Shown here: positions 20,246 to 29,470 of the stretch, in pieces
How the letters are laid out: every line of letters starts with the position of its first letter
How positions within the stretch are numbered: the first letter of the stretch is position 1
DNA from: Pseudomonas fulva NBRC 16637 = DSM 17717
GTDB lineage: Bacteria; Pseudomonadota; Gammaproteobacteria; Pseudomonadales; Pseudomonadaceae
Assembly: GCF_000730565.1 (NCBI RefSeq)
Contig: NZ_BBIQ01000003.1
Coordinates: 248,001-312,000 of the forward strand
Direction of reading: 5' to 3'
Length of the DNA: 64,000 nt
Translations under genes and position numbers: made by a program
Notes under the pieces: model-generated
The model's input: only the letters and a program-made list of their open reading frames with translations
Databases searched by the model: none
Told to the model about the DNA's origin: nothing

Positions 20246-20980
20246 TCAGGCCTCCATTGCGCCACCGGCCAGCGCGCAAAGCTGGATCGGGTCGAGGATA
20301 TGCACCTCCTTGCCTTCGGCGCGCAGCAGGCCATTCTGCTGGAAGCGGGTGAACACGCGCGACACGGTTTCCACCGCCAGCCCCAGGTAGTTGCCCATCT
20401 CGTTGCGCGACATGCTCAGGCGGAACTGGTTGGCCGAATAGCCACGGGCGCGGAAGCGCGCCGACAGGTTGACCAGGAACGTCGCGATGCGCTCATCGGC
20501 GGTTTTCTTCGATAGCAGCAGCATCATCTGCTGATCGTCGCGAATTTCGCGGCTCATCACGCGCATCAACTGGCGACGCAGCTGCGGCAATTGCACCGAC
20601 AGTTCATCCAGGCGTTCGAACGGAATTTCGCAGACCGACGTGGTTTCCTGGGCCTGGGCCGACACCGGGTAGGCCTCGGTGTCCATGCCGGAGAGGCCCA
20701 CCAGTTCGCTGGGCAGGTGGAAACCGGTGATCTGCTCTTCACCGCTGTCGCTCAGGCTGAACGTCTTCAGAGCGCCGGAGCGTACGGCATAGACCGAGCC
20801 AAAATTATCCCCCTGGCGGAACAGGAACTCGCCTTTCTTGAGAGGGCGACCTCGCTTGACGATTTCGTCCAGTGCGTCCATGTCTTCCAGGTTGAGTGAA
20901 AGGGGCAGGCACAGGGGGGCCAGGCTGCAATCCTTGCAATGGGCCTGGCTGTGTGGGCGCAGTTTGACTGGCTCGGACAT
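20246..20980 (-). CDS. anr: Oxygen-sensing regulator ANR (FNR family)
   Basis: ANR is the Pseudomonas FNR orthologue: a 4Fe-4S cluster assembles without oxygen, allowing dimerisation and binding to TTGAT-N4-ATCAA sites. The 244-residue protein (ATG 20980, [10 protein letters not shown]) carries C15, C18, C24 and C117 as cluster ligands, a cyclic-nucleotide-like beta roll ([21 protein letters not shown]), and the recognition helix [14 protein letters not shown] with the E--SR residues of FNR. Two good ANR boxes lie in this window, upstream of hemN and ccoN1, so its targets are physically linked to it. An AAGGATC ribosome site precedes the start. Confidence 0.96.
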   Translation of the reverse strand: MSEPVKLRPHSQAHCKDCSLAPLCLPLSLNLEDMDALDEIVKRGRPLKKGEFLFRQGDNFGSVYAVRSGALKTFSLSDSGEEQITGFHLPSELVGLSGMDTEAYPVSAQAQETTSVCEIPFERLDELSVQLPQLRRQLMRVMSREIRDDQQMMLLLSKKTADERIATFLVNLSARFRARGYSANQFRLSMSRNEMGNYLGLAVETVSRVFTRFQQNGLLRAEGKEVHILDPIQLCALAGGAMEA

Positions 20981-21158
20981 TTGACTCGATCCTTGTGGGA
21001 AAGCACACATAAGTCGTAAGGGTAACCCACGACATAGGGTGTAGGCCAGTGGCCGCGACCAGTAGGCTGGCTTGCCACGCCCGGCTGCGCATCACCCGAT
21101 GGCCTGAGTGCCAGCAGCCGCATGGCCAGGACGCATGGAGTGCGGCCAAATGCCTCGC

Positions 21159-22541
21159 TCAGATCACACGGGAGAACCGTTGGCGATTGTGCAGGGCCAG
21201 GTAGGCATCGAAGACCATGCACACCGAACGGGCCAGCAGTCGCCCGGCCGGTAGAATCCGAATGCCCTTGTCGTCCAGGCGAATCAGGCCATCGCGCTGC
21301 AAGGTCAAGAGCTCCGGCCACAGGTCATTGAAATAGCCACGAAAATCGATGGCGAATGCCTGTTCGATCGACTCGAAGTCCAGCTCGAAATGGCAGATCA
21401 GCTGTTGGATGACCGCCCGGCGCAGACGGTCGTCGGGGGTGCACAGCAGGCCGCGCTGGGTGGCGAGCTGGGCGTTGGAGAGGCTGTCCTGGTAGGTGGT
21501 GAGGTCGCTGCTGTTCTGGCAGTACAAATCGCCGATTTGGCTGATCGCCGACACGCCCAGGCCGATCAGGTCGCAGTGCCCATGAGTGGTGTAGCCCTGG
21601 AAGTTACGCTGGAGCGTGCCTTCCTCCTGGGCAATGGCCAGTTCGTCATCGGGCAAGGCAAAGTGGTCCATGCCGATGTAGCGGTAGCCGGCAGCGGTCA
21701 GTTGCTCGATGGTGGCGTGCAACATGTCCAGTTTGGCCGCTGCACTGGGCAGCTCCCCGGCTTCGATGCGCCGTTGCGGCATGAACCGTTCGGGCAGGTG
21801 GGCGTAGTTGAAGACTGACAGGCGATCGGGCTGCAGGCGGATCACTTCTTCAACGGTGCGTGCGAACCCTTCGGGCGTCTGGCGCGGCAGCCCGTAGATC
21901 AGGTCCAGGTTCACCGAGCGAAACTGCAGGGTGCGAGCCGCCTCGATCAAGGTGCGCGTCTGCTCCAGGCTCTGCAGACGGTTGACGGCACGCTGCACGG
22001 CCGGGTCCAGGTCCTGCACGCCGAGGCTGACGCGGTTGAAGCCCAGCTCACGCAGCAGGCCCATGGTCGACCAGTCCGCCTCGCGCGGGTCGATTTCGAT
22101 GCCGTAATCGCCCGAATCGTCATCGAGCAGGCTGAAGTGCTGGCGCAGCGTGGCCATCAGCTGACGCAGCTCTACATGGCTCAGGAAGGTCGGGGTGCCG
22201 CCGCCGAAGTGCAGCTGCTCCACACGTTGCCTGCTGTCCATGTGGCAGGCCACCAGCTGGATTTCCTGTTCCAGGCGTTGCAGGTAGGGGGCAGCGCGTG
22301 CCCGGTCCTTGGTGATGACCTTGTTGCATGCGCAGTAGTAGCAGATGTTGGCGCAGAACGGCACATGCACGTACAGCGACAGCGGGCGCACGGCCCGCCG
22401 GCTTTCGCGCAGGGCGTGCAGCAGGTCGAACGAGCCCACTTCGCTGTGCAGTTGCACGGCGGTTGGGTAGGAGGTGTAGCGTGGCCCGGCCAGATCGTAG
22501 CGGCGGATCAGGTCGGTGTCCCAACGTAGGTCGTCGAGCAT
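21159..22541 (-). CDS. hemN: Oxygen-independent coproporphyrinogen III dehydrogenase
   Basis: HemN is a radical-SAM enzyme that decarboxylates two propionates of coproporphyrinogen III without oxygen, allowing haem synthesis at low oxygen. The 460-residue protein (ATG 22541, MLDDLRWDTDLIRRYD) carries the cluster motif C63-C67-C70 (FCANICYYCACNK) with the extra C72 of the family. Downstream, HFGGGTPTFL and EIDPRE are the other HemN signatures. A perfect ANR box lies 64 bp upstream of the ATG. It sits between the cbb3 assembly genes and anr, matching its need when haem must be supplied to a high-affinity oxidase. Confidence 0.95.
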   Translation of the reverse strand: MLDDLRWDTDLIRRYDLAGPRYTSYPTAVQLHSEVGSFDLLHALRESRRAVRPLSLYVHVPFCANICYYCACNKVITKDRARAAPYLQRLEQEIQLVACHMDSRQRVEQLHFGGGTPTFLSHVELRQLMATLRQHFSLLDDDSGDYGIEIDPREADWSTMGLLRELGFNRVSLGVQDLDPAVQRAVNRLQSLEQTRTLIEAARTLQFRSVNLDLIYGLPRQTPEGFARTVEEVIRLQPDRLSVFNYAHLPERFMPQRRIEAGELPSAAAKLDMLHATIEQLTAAGYRYIGMDHFALPDDELAIAQEEGTLQRNFQGYTTHGHCDLIGLGVSAISQIGDLYCQNSSDLTTYQDSLSNAQLATQRGLLCTPDDRLRRAVIQQLICHFELDFESIEQAFAIDFRGYFNDLWPELLTLQRDGLIRLDDKGIRILPAGRLLARSVCMVFDAYLALHNRQRFSRVI

Positions 22542-22604
22542 GAGGGCGGTCCCCGGAAAGAGCAGCAATGTTCCGGAGTCTAGGGATGTCTGTAGGAATC
22601 TGTG

Positions 22605-22618
22605 TTGATTTGTATCAA
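22605..22618 (-). promoter_or_regulatory. ANR/FNR box upstream of hemN
   Basis: TTGATTTGTATCAA is a perfect TTGAT-N4-ATCAA site, centred about 70 bp upstream of the hemN ATG. This is compatible with class II activation near -41.5 of a transcript with a short leader. Confidence 0.88.
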
Positions 22619-22718
22619 GCGCTAAACGGCCTGAGGGCGCTAGGTCTAGCTCAAGCGATGCGCGGTGGGTACGGCCGGTTACTGGCCATAAGCCATACGC
22701 TGCGCCGCCTGGCTCGCC

Positions 22719-23402
22719 TCAGTGGCCCATCAGCCAGTGTTGATGAGGGCCGGGCAGTGTCCATACGCCGAACAGCACCACGAGCATGCCGCCGGCCACC
22801 CGCACGCTGCGTTGTCTCAACAACCTGTTTACCCGCTCGGCCGCCAACCCGGTGGCCAGCAGCACGGGCCAGGTCCCGAGCCCGAATGCCGCCATCAGGG
22901 CGGCACTGTGCAATGCATTGCCTTGGCTGGCGGCCCACAGCAAGGTGCTGTACACCAATCCGCACGGCAGCCAGCCCCACAAGGCGCCCAGCAGCAGTGC
23001 GCGAGGCAGGCTCGAGACCGGAAGCAGGCGTGACGCCACCGGCTGGATGTGCCGCCACAGCCCGCGACCCATGGCTTCGATGCGGGTCAGTCCGCTCCAC
23101 CAACCGGCCAGGTACAGGCCCATGGCGATCAGCAGCAAGGCGGCCATGATGCGCAAAACAAGCACGGCAGGGCTATTGGCCACCGCCCAGCCCGCCATGC
23201 CGAGCATCAGGCCCGCGGCCGTGTAGCTGAGCACACGCCCGACGTTGTAAGCCACCAGCAGCCGCAATCGACGGCCGCGCTGCGCCGGGGGTATGGCCAG
23301 AGTCAGGGCGCCCATCAGGCCGCCGCACATGCCCATGCAGTGACCGCCTCCGAGCAGGCCGAGCACCAGCGCCGAGCCCAGTAGGGGTAGCAAGTCAGCC
23401 AC
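22719..23402 (-). CDS. SafE/COG2836-type membrane protein next to ccoS
   Basis: A 227-residue polytopic membrane protein with about six hydrophobic segments, annotated in many genomes as sulfite exporter TauE/SafE. The first segment holds GGGHCMGMCGGLMGAL, a Cys/Met/His-rich motif better suited to metal (copper) handling than to sulfite transport; this is inference from residue chemistry. Its start overlaps ccoS by 8 bp and ccoS overlaps ccoI, so it is translated with the cbb3 assembly genes. A role in copper delivery or cofactor assembly of cbb3 oxidase is therefore more plausible than sulfite export. Confidence 0.85.
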   Translation of the reverse strand: MADLLPLLGSALVLGLLGGGHCMGMCGGLMGALTLAIPPAQRGRRLRLLVAYNVGRVLSYTAAGLMLGMAGWAVANSPAVLVLRIMAALLLIAMGLYLAGWWSGLTRIEAMGRGLWRHIQPVASRLLPVSSLPRALLLGALWGWLPCGLVYSTLLWAASQGNALHSAALMAAFGLGTWPVLLATGLAAERVNRLLRQRSVRVAGGMLVVLFGVWTLPGPHQHWLMGH

Positions 23403-23607
23403 GAGCCGGGGGCTCGGAAGGGTTATCAGGCGTTTGTTCGGGCGTGACGGCGGCTTGGTGACGGGGATCCTGATCGTCGAAGAGAATGCTGTGAGCGGGG
23501 CTTTCCAGGTCGTCGTACTGGCCGCTGTCCACCGCCCAGAAGAAGATGTAGACGGCCACGCCGACCAGCAGCAGCGCTGCGGGAATCATCACATAGAGGG
23601 CGGGCAT
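23395..23607 (-). CDS. ccoS: cbb3 oxidase maturation protein CcoS
   Basis: A 70-residue single-pass membrane protein required for haem b/copper insertion into CcoN in studied bacteria. The ATG at 23607 begins MPALYVMIPAALLLVGVAVY, a membrane helix at residues about 5-25. It is followed by the family signature FFWAVDSGQYDDLESPAHSI; the tail is Pro-rich and variable. The start overlaps the end of ccoI by 19 bp. Confidence 0.93.
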   Translation of the reverse strand: MPALYVMIPAALLLVGVAVYIFFWAVDSGQYDDLESPAHSILFDDQDPRHQAAVTPEQTPDNPSEPPARG

Positions 23608-26060
23608 GGCAGGTTCCTCGCAAGGGTAGGTGCTGACGGGGCCAGGGCAGGCGCCGCAGCAGGCATTCGGGTCAGGCGCAGGGCGTTGAGCACTACCACC
23701 AGTGAACTGACCGACATGCCGACCGCTGCCCACACCGGGGTGATCCAGCCAAGGGCCGCGAACGGCAACATGAGGCCATTGTACAGGCTGGCCCACAGCA
23801 GGTTCTCGATGATGATGCGCCGCGTGCGCCGCGCCAGCGAGGCCGTCTGCACCAGCGCCTGAAGCCGATTGGAAAGCAGCACCGCGTCGGCGCAGGTCTT
23901 GGCCAGGTCAGTGGCACTGCCCATGGCGATGCTGATGTCTGCCGCCGCCAGCACCGGCACGTCATTGACCCCGTCCCCCAGCATCAGCACCTTGTGCCCG
24001 GCCTCTTGCAGGGCCTTGAGCCGCGCCAGCTTGTCATCGGGCCTAAGGCCGCCGGCGGCCTCGTCGATGCCCAGTTGCGCGGCCACCTCGCCGACCATCG
24101 GCGAGCTGTCTCCGGACAACAGCAGCGTACGCCAGCCAAACGCCTTGCAGGCCGCGAGCAGGGCAGGGGCGTCTTCACGCAGGCGATCGTCCAGCCCGAA
24201 CCAGGCCAGCGGCCCGCGACGGTCGCCCAGCAGCAGCCACTGTCCCCGTGGCTCGGGTATTGCCGGCGGCGGGGTGCCGCTCAAGGCGCAGACGAAGCTT
24301 GCCTGGCCGATGCGCAGGCGTTGGCCTTCAACCTCACCCTCAAGGCCGAGCCCGGGCACGGCCAGCACACCATCGGCCGGCGTGGCCACTTGGCCGAAGG
24401 CCCGTGCGATGGGATGCTCGGAGCGGTTTTCCAGGGCCGCGGCCCAGGCCAGGCAAGTGTCGGCCGTTGCATGGCCCAGCGGCCTGATGCTGCGCAAGGT
24501 CAGGCGCCCTTCGGTCAGCGTGCCGGTCTTGTCGAAAATCACCGTGTCGATCTGATTCAGGCCCTCCAGCACATGACCGCGTGTAACCAGCAGGCCCAGC
24601 TTGTGCAACGTGCCTGTCGCCGCCGTCAACGCGGTCGGGGTGGCCAGCGACAGCGCGCAGGGGCAAGTCGCAACCAGCATGGCGAGCACAATCCAGAACG
24701 CCCGTTGCGGCTCCACCTGCCACCACCACACGCCAATCGCGGCGGCCGCGAGCAGTGAGCACAACAGGAACACCTGGGAGGCGCGGTCGGCAATCTGGGC
24801 CAGGCGTGGCTTTTCGGTCTGGGCACGTTCGAGCAAGCGGACGATGGCAGACAACCGCGAATCCTGGCCCAGGGCTTGCACCTGCACCTGCAGGGCGCTT
24901 TCCACGTTCAGCGTGCCACCTGTGACCCGATCACCCTCCTGGCGAGGTTGGGGCAGGTATTCGCCGGTCAGCAGCGACTCATCGACACTCGAGCGCCCTT
25001 GCACGATGCGACCGTCAGCCGGGATCACCGACCCCGGCAGCACCTGCACGCTGTCCCCGCAACGCAGTTCACTGAGCAGGATGCGCTCGCTGCGGCCCTG
25101 GGCATCGACACGCAGACAGGATGCCGGCAACAGGTTGACCAGTTGCGCCGTCGCGGCGGCCGTGCGTTCGCGGGCGCGCCGTTCCAGGTAGCGCCCGGTC
25201 AGGAGGAACAGGGCGAACATGCCGACAGTGTCGAAATACAGCTCGCCGCTACCGGTGACAGCCGTCCAGATCCCGGCACCGAACGCCAGGGCGATGGCCA
25301 GCGAGACGGACAGGTCCATGGTCAGGTGGCGGGTGCGCAGGTCACGCGCTGCGCCCTTGAAAAAGGGCGCGCAGCTGTAGAAGACGATGGGAATGGTGAG
25401 GAACAGGGCCACCCAGCGCAGGATAGTGTGCAGCTCGGCGGACAGGTCCATGTTGAATTCCGGCCAGGTGGCCATGGTTGCCATCATCGCCTGGAACCAC
25501 AGCAATCCTGCGACCCCCAGCCTGCGCAACGCACTGCGGTTTTCCCGGTTCAACTGCTCGGCCGCCTGGTCCGGCTGATAGGGGTGGGCGGCGTAGCCAA
25601 TCCGGCGCAGCGCCGCCAGCACCTGCGACAGCGGCAATTGCCGATCATCCCAGCTCAGCAGCAGCCGATGATTGGACAGGTTCAAGCGCGCCTCGGCCAC
25701 CCCCGGCAGGTTGCGCAGGTGCTTGTCGATCAGCCAGCCGCAGGCGGCGCAACTGACGCCCTCGACCAGCAGCGTGGTTTCGGCCAGTTCGCCCTCGTGC
25801 CGCACGAATCGCTGCTGCATATCGCTGCGGTCGTACAGCGCCAACTCGTCTTGCAACTGCCGGGGCAGGGCTTGCGGGTTGGCGCTGTTGTCGCTGCGGT
25901 GCTGGTAGTAGTGCTCGAGGCCCCCGGCCACGATCGACTCGGCCACAGCCTGGCAGCCTGGGCAGCAGAAGGCTCGGGGCTGCCCCAGGACCACGGCGGT
26001 GAACCCGCGACTGGCGGGAACGGGCAGTGCGCAGTGGTAGCAGAGGATGGGTTGGGTCAT
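23589..26060 (-). CDS. ccoI: Copper-translocating P1B-type ATPase CcoI
   Basis: CcoI moves copper across the inner membrane for the CuB site of CcoN. The 823-residue protein (ATG 26060, MTQPILCYHC) has an N-terminal cysteine-rich segment (C7, C10, C32, C33, C36) and a heavy-metal-associated domain with GVSCAAC (C104, C107). The transmembrane CPC motif lies at about 464-466 (ATCPCALSLATP), the phosphorylated Asp in DKTGTLTEG at about 510, and the hinge GDGVNDVPVLAAADIS follows. It belongs to the FixI/CopA2 subfamily, which serves oxidase assembly rather than copper resistance. It follows ccoH within the ccoGHIS operon. Confidence 0.95.
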   Translation of the reverse strand: MTQPILCYHCALPVPASRGFTAVVLGQPRAFCCPGCQAVAESIVAGGLEHYYQHRSDNSANPQALPRQLQDELALYDRSDMQQRFVRHEGELAETTLLVEGVSCAACGWLIDKHLRNLPGVAEARLNLSNHRLLLSWDDRQLPLSQVLAALRRIGYAAHPYQPDQAAEQLNRENRSALRRLGVAGLLWFQAMMATMATWPEFNMDLSAELHTILRWVALFLTIPIVFYSCAPFFKGAARDLRTRHLTMDLSVSLAIALAFGAGIWTAVTGSGELYFDTVGMFALFLLTGRYLERRARERTAAATAQLVNLLPASCLRVDAQGRSERILLSELRCGDSVQVLPGSVIPADGRIVQGRSSVDESLLTGEYLPQPRQEGDRVTGGTLNVESALQVQVQALGQDSRLSAIVRLLERAQTEKPRLAQIADRASQVFLLCSLLAAAAIGVWWWQVEPQRAFWIVLAMLVATCPCALSLATPTALTAATGTLHKLGLLVTRGHVLEGLNQIDTVIFDKTGTLTEGRLTLRSIRPLGHATADTCLAWAAALENRSEHPIARAFGQVATPADGVLAVPGLGLEGEVEGQRLRIGQASFVCALSGTPPPAIPEPRGQWLLLGDRRGPLAWFGLDDRLREDAPALLAACKAFGWRTLLLSGDSSPMVGEVAAQLGIDEAAGGLRPDDKLARLKALQEAGHKVLMLGDGVNDVPVLAAADISIAMGSATDLAKTCADAVLLSNRLQALVQTASLARRTRRIIIENLLWASLYNGLMLPFAALGWITPVWAAVGMSVSSLVVVLNALRLTRMPAAAPALAPSAPTLARNLPCPPSM

Positions 26061-26097
26061 CGCATCATTGCCTTGCACAAGTCGATCGCGAGCGCGA

Positions 26098-26631
26098 TCA
26101 AAGGTGTTGAGCGCCTTGTAGCGCCTCGTCACCCAACTCCAGGATCACACCATGCTCGACCTTCTCTTCTTCGAACAGGCGCCACACCTGATCGCCTTCG
26201 CTGCCCAGCAGCTCGACGAAGCGCCGGCCATTGACCTTGTCTTCCAGCTGGCCGACATAGCGCCCCTGCTCGACACGGCTCAGCAGCACCCGGCGGTCCA
26301 TGGCCGGCTGGGTAGGGGAGATAAGGTTCAGCTCCAGCGTCTGCGGGTCACTGCTACCGGTCAGGCGCACATCTACCTCACCGGTCAGGTCGTCCAGGTG
26401 GACGCTGGCCTTGAGCGCCAGTTGCTGAGCCAGCAGCTCCCTGTCCAGGGAGCGGTTGATGCCCTTGCCGGCCTCGTAGTAGTTGTCGTTCACCAGGTTG
26501 TCCGGGTTGCGCACGGCGATGCTGACCATGGTCAGGCTCAGGCACACCGAGGTGGTCAGGATGCCGATGATGATCCAGGGCCAGAGGTGCTTGTACCAGG
26601 GGCTGGCGGCGGTGGCAGGCATGGTGTTCAT
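26098..26631 (-). CDS. ccoH: cbb3 oxidase assembly protein CcoH (FixH family)
   Basis: CcoH is a small membrane protein that stays with the cbb3 complex during assembly. The 177-residue protein has one N-terminal membrane helix (LWPWIIIGILTTSVCLSLTMV, residues about 16-37). The family motif NPDNLVNDNYYEAGKGINR follows, and the rest is a periplasmic domain with a beta-rich pattern. It starts 5 bp after the ccoG stop and precedes ccoI by about 37 bp, in the order conserved for ccoGHIS. Confidence 0.94.
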   Translation of the reverse strand: MNTMPATAASPWYKHLWPWIIIGILTTSVCLSLTMVSIAVRNPDNLVNDNYYEAGKGINRSLDRELLAQQLALKASVHLDDLTGEVDVRLTGSSDPQTLELNLISPTQPAMDRRVLLSRVEQGRYVGQLEDKVNGRRFVELLGSEGDQVWRLFEEEKVEHGVILELGDEALQGAQHL

Positions 26632-26636
26632 CCTTC

Positions 26637-28052
26637 TTAGCGAATCTGCGGGCCGATGAAACGGCTCTTGGCTTCAACCTGGGCGTCGCTGTCATCGGCG
26701 CTCTTGAGGATGAAGGTGATTTCGTTGGTGGTCGAGGGAAGTTTTTCCGGGGCCACCGACAGTTGCACGGGCAGGCTGACGATGTCGCCGGCGGCCACGC
26801 GGATTTCCCGTTGGCCATCGAGCATCAGGTCGGGCAGGCCGGTGGCATCGAGCACGTAGACGTGGTCGCGCTGGTCCTTGTTCATGACCTTGAGGCTATA
26901 CACGTTTTCGATGCGCCCTTGCGCATTCTCCCGGTACAGGACGCGGTCCTTGCTCACGTCCAGGCCTACCAGCGAGCGGGTGGCAAAGGCGCTGGCCAGG
27001 GCGATGATCATGACCAGCAGCACCACGGCGTAGCCGATCAGGCGAGGGCGCAGCAGGTGGGTCTTCTGCCCGGACAGGTTGTGCTCGGTGGTATAGCTGA
27101 TCAGCCCTCTGGGGTAGTGCATCTTGTCCATGATGCTGTCGCAGGCGTCGATGCACGCGGCGCAGCCGATGCACTCGATCTGCAGGCCATCGCGGATGTC
27201 GATGCCCGTGGGGCACACCTGCACACACAGGGTGCAGTCGACGCAATCGCCCAGGCCCTTGGCCTTGTAGTCCACGTCTTTTTTACGCGGCCCACGGGTC
27301 TCGCCACGGCGCGGGTCGTAGGACACGATCAGTGTGTCCTTGTCGAACATCACGCTCTGGAAGCGCGCGTAGGGGCACATGTACACGCACACCTGCTCGC
27401 GCAACCAGCCGGCGTTGCCATAGGTGGCCAGGGTGAAGAAACCGACCCAGAAGTAGGCCCAGCCGTCTGCCTGGCCCGTGAAGAACTCGACCACCAGCTC
27501 GCGGATGGGGGCGAAATAGCCGACGAAGGTCATGCCGGTGACGAAGCCGATCAGCAGCCACAGGCTGTGCTTGGCGAACTTGCGGGCGAACTTGTTGGCG
27601 CTCATGGGCGCCTTGTCCAACTTCATTCGCTGGTTGCGATCACCTTCGGTGACCTTCTCGCACCACATGTAGATCCACGTCCACACGCTTTGCGGGCAGG
27701 TATAGCCGCACCAGACCCGGCCTGCGAACACGGTGATGAAGAACAGGCCGAAGGCCGCCACGATCAGAATGCCCGACAGCAGGATGAAGTCCTGGGGCCA
27801 GATGGTCGCGCCGAAGATGTAGAACTTGCGCTCTGGCAGGTTCCACCACACGGCCTGGTGCCCGCCCCAGTTCAGCCAGACGGTACCGAAGTACAGCAAG
27901 AACAAGACCGCACCACCTACCATGCGCAAGCGCCTGAACAGGCCGGTGAAGGCACGTGTGTAGATTTTTTCGCGCGAGGCGTAGAGGTCGACGGAATCCT
28001 TTCCTGTCTTGGCAGGCGGGGTTACATCATGTACCGGTATATGCTTGCTCAT
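26637..28052 (-). CDS. ccoG: Cytochrome oxidase accessory protein CcoG (FixG)
   Basis: CcoG is a membrane-bound iron-sulfur protein linked to copper reduction for cbb3 oxidase assembly. About 471 residues; three consecutive ATGs occur and I prefer the third (28052), 7 nt after GGGA, though 28058 is possible. The N-terminal half has several membrane helices and a NapH-type CGYTCPQSVWTWIYMWCE segment. Two ferredoxin-type cysteine groups follow (CVDCTLCVQVCPTGID and CIGCAACIDACD). A further membrane helix precedes a periplasmic Ig-like C-terminal domain. It heads the ccoGHIS operon and is separated from ccoP2 by a 430-bp gap containing a MITE-like element. Confidence 0.94.
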   Translation of the reverse strand: MSKHIPVHDVTPPAKTGKDSVDLYASREKIYTRAFTGLFRRLRMVGGAVLFLLYFGTVWLNWGGHQAVWWNLPERKFYIFGATIWPQDFILLSGILIVAAFGLFFITVFAGRVWCGYTCPQSVWTWIYMWCEKVTEGDRNQRMKLDKAPMSANKFARKFAKHSLWLLIGFVTGMTFVGYFAPIRELVVEFFTGQADGWAYFWVGFFTLATYGNAGWLREQVCVYMCPYARFQSVMFDKDTLIVSYDPRRGETRGPRKKDVDYKAKGLGDCVDCTLCVQVCPTGIDIRDGLQIECIGCAACIDACDSIMDKMHYPRGLISYTTEHNLSGQKTHLLRPRLIGYAVVLLVMIIALASAFATRSLVGLDVSKDRVLYRENAQGRIENVYSLKVMNKDQRDHVYVLDATGLPDLMLDGQREIRVAAGDIVSLPVQLSVAPEKLPSTTNEITFILKSADDSDAQVEAKSRFIGPQIR

Positions 28053-28120
28053 CATCATGTCCCACGGCAGTGGAGAAATGCCGCGGCCAGTGCATGCCGG
28101 CCGCAGTCTCGCGCAATCTG

Positions 28121-28283
28121 CTAGGCCCTGTGTGAAAAGCCTTGATACTCGGTGATGCTGCGTTGAAAACAGCCTGGATCGCCAGCCCGGTCGGAATGCT
28201 CATTTACAACATGTAAACTCCGCTTCCTCGGCTGTTTTCGCCTTGCCTGACCTTCGTCTCAAGACTCTTCACACAGAGCCTAG
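28121..28283. mobile_element. MITE-like palindromic element flanked by CTAG
   Basis: About 155 bp (28125-28279) bounded on both sides by CTAG (28121-28124 and 28280-28283). The terminal inverted repeats start GCCCTGTGTGAAAAG and end CTCTTCACACAGAGC. Internally GAAAACAGCC (28165-28174) is exactly mirrored by GGCTGTTTTC (28230-28239), and a central TTTAC/GTAAA pair lies at 28203-28217. No coding region fits inside. Termini of this kind with a four-base CTAG duplication are what I would expect of a non-autonomous derivative of an IS5-type transposon; the family assignment is inference. The remaining 28284-28489 holds only a half ANR-like site and no gene. Confidence 0.72.
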
Positions 28284-28489
28284 CGCTGCGCGGCCATGAT
28301 ACGCCCCTGGCAGACGTTCAGACCGAGGTGCGACCTTTGGCCGCATTGGGTTGATCTTGTGAAACGTGATATGGGAAGTGTCAATTGATCCAGGTCAGCC
28401 GGTGACGCATTTGTTGCCCGCCTGTTGGAACAACCCGGTTGCTGGGCTTACGTCTGGCCTGGCTGCCAGCAGCCCACCCCCAAACTTCC

Positions 28490-29470
28490 TCACTCGGCTT
28501 TCTCGCCTGCCTCCGGCGAGTGCGAAAGGCTGTACACATAAGCAGCCAGCAAATGCACCCGGTCGTTGCCCTGCAACTGTGCCTGGGCCGGCATCTGCCC
28601 CTGGCGGCCGTAGCGGATGGTCTGCTGCAACTGTGCAAAGCTCGACCCATAGATGAACGCCTGGGGGTGCGTGAGATTCGGAGCGCCCATGGCCGGGGTG
28701 CCCTTACCCTCCGGCCCGTGGCAGGCCACGCAGCTGCTGGCGAAGATCACCTTGCCCTTGGCCGGATCGGCATTGATGCCCTCCGGCAGACGGCGACCGT
28801 CCAGGTTGGTGAGCACGAAGGCGGCCACATCGGCCACGCCCTGTTCGCCCAGCACCTCGGCCCACGCCGGCATGACCCCGTGGCGCCCGTTCATGATCGA
28901 GGCTTTTATGGTTTCCGGCTCGCCGCCCCAGCGCCAGTCGTTGTCGGTCAGGTTGGGGAAACCGTAGGCACCCTTGGCATCGGAACCGTGACATACCGAG
29001 CAGTTGGAGGCGAACAGGCGACCGCCCATCTTCAGCGCTTGTGGGTCCTTGGCCACCTCTTCGATGGGCATGGCCGCGAACTTGGCGAAGATCGGCCCGA
29101 ACCGGGCGTCGGCCTTGGCCATTTCCTTCTCCCATTCGTGTACACCGCTCCAGCCGGCCTGGCCGTCCGAGAACTCGGCCTGCTTGTCGTTATCCAGGTA
29201 AGCGTAGCCGGGCAGGATGCCTTTCCAGTTGCCCAGGCCCGGGTACAGGGCCAGGTAGCCCAGGGCGAAGACAATGGTGCCGACGAACAGCCAGAACCAC
29301 CACTTGGGCAGCGGGTTGTCGTATTCCTCGATACCGTCGAACGCATGGCCGACGGTTTCGCTGGTGGTCTCCTCGCGTTGACCCTTGCGGGTAGACAGCA
29401 GCAGCCAGGTCAGGGCGAGGATGGTGCCCAGGGTCAGAACGGTGACGTACACACTCCAGAACGTTGTCAT
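28490..29470 (-). CDS. ccoP2: cbb3 cytochrome c oxidase subunit CcoP, copy 2
   Basis: The dihaem cytochrome c subunit that accepts electrons and passes them to CcoO. The 326-residue protein has two N-terminal membrane helices ([20 protein letters not shown] and the [20 protein letters not shown] region) and two CxxCH haem sites, CSVCH and CVACH, each with a downstream Met ligand candidate. Compared with CcoP1 it carries about 14 extra residues ([16 protein letters not shown]) after [10 protein letters not shown]. It overlaps ccoQ2 by 4 bp and ends the second oxidase operon. No canonical terminator is evident downstream. Confidence 0.95.
   Translation of the reverse strand: MTTFWSVYVTVLTLGTILALTWLLLSTRKGQREETTSETVGHAFDGIEEYDNPLPKWWFWLFVGTIVFALGYLALYPGLGNWKGILPGYAYLDNDKQAEFSDGQAGWSGVHEWEKEMAKADARFGPIFAKFAAMPIEEVAKDPQALKMGGRLFASNCSVCHGSDAKGAYGFPNLTDNDWRWGGEPETIKASIMNGRHGVMPAWAEVLGEQGVADVAAFVLTNLDGRRLPEGINADPAKGKVIFASSCVACHGPEGKGTPAMGAPNLTHPQAFIYGSSFAQLQQTIRYGRQGQMPAQAQLQGNDRVHLLAAYVYSLSHSPEAGEKAE

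Noticed and set aside
22620..22718. A small gene or tRNA between hemN and the SafE-like gene
   Set aside because: No cloverleaf, no ribosome site and no conserved frame; only the ANR box upstream of hemN stands out.
28351..28364. TTGATCTTGTGAAA as an ANR site for ccoG
   Set aside because: Only the left half matches (TTGAT); the right half TGAAA is poor and it lies about 300 bp from the ccoG start, beyond the MITE.
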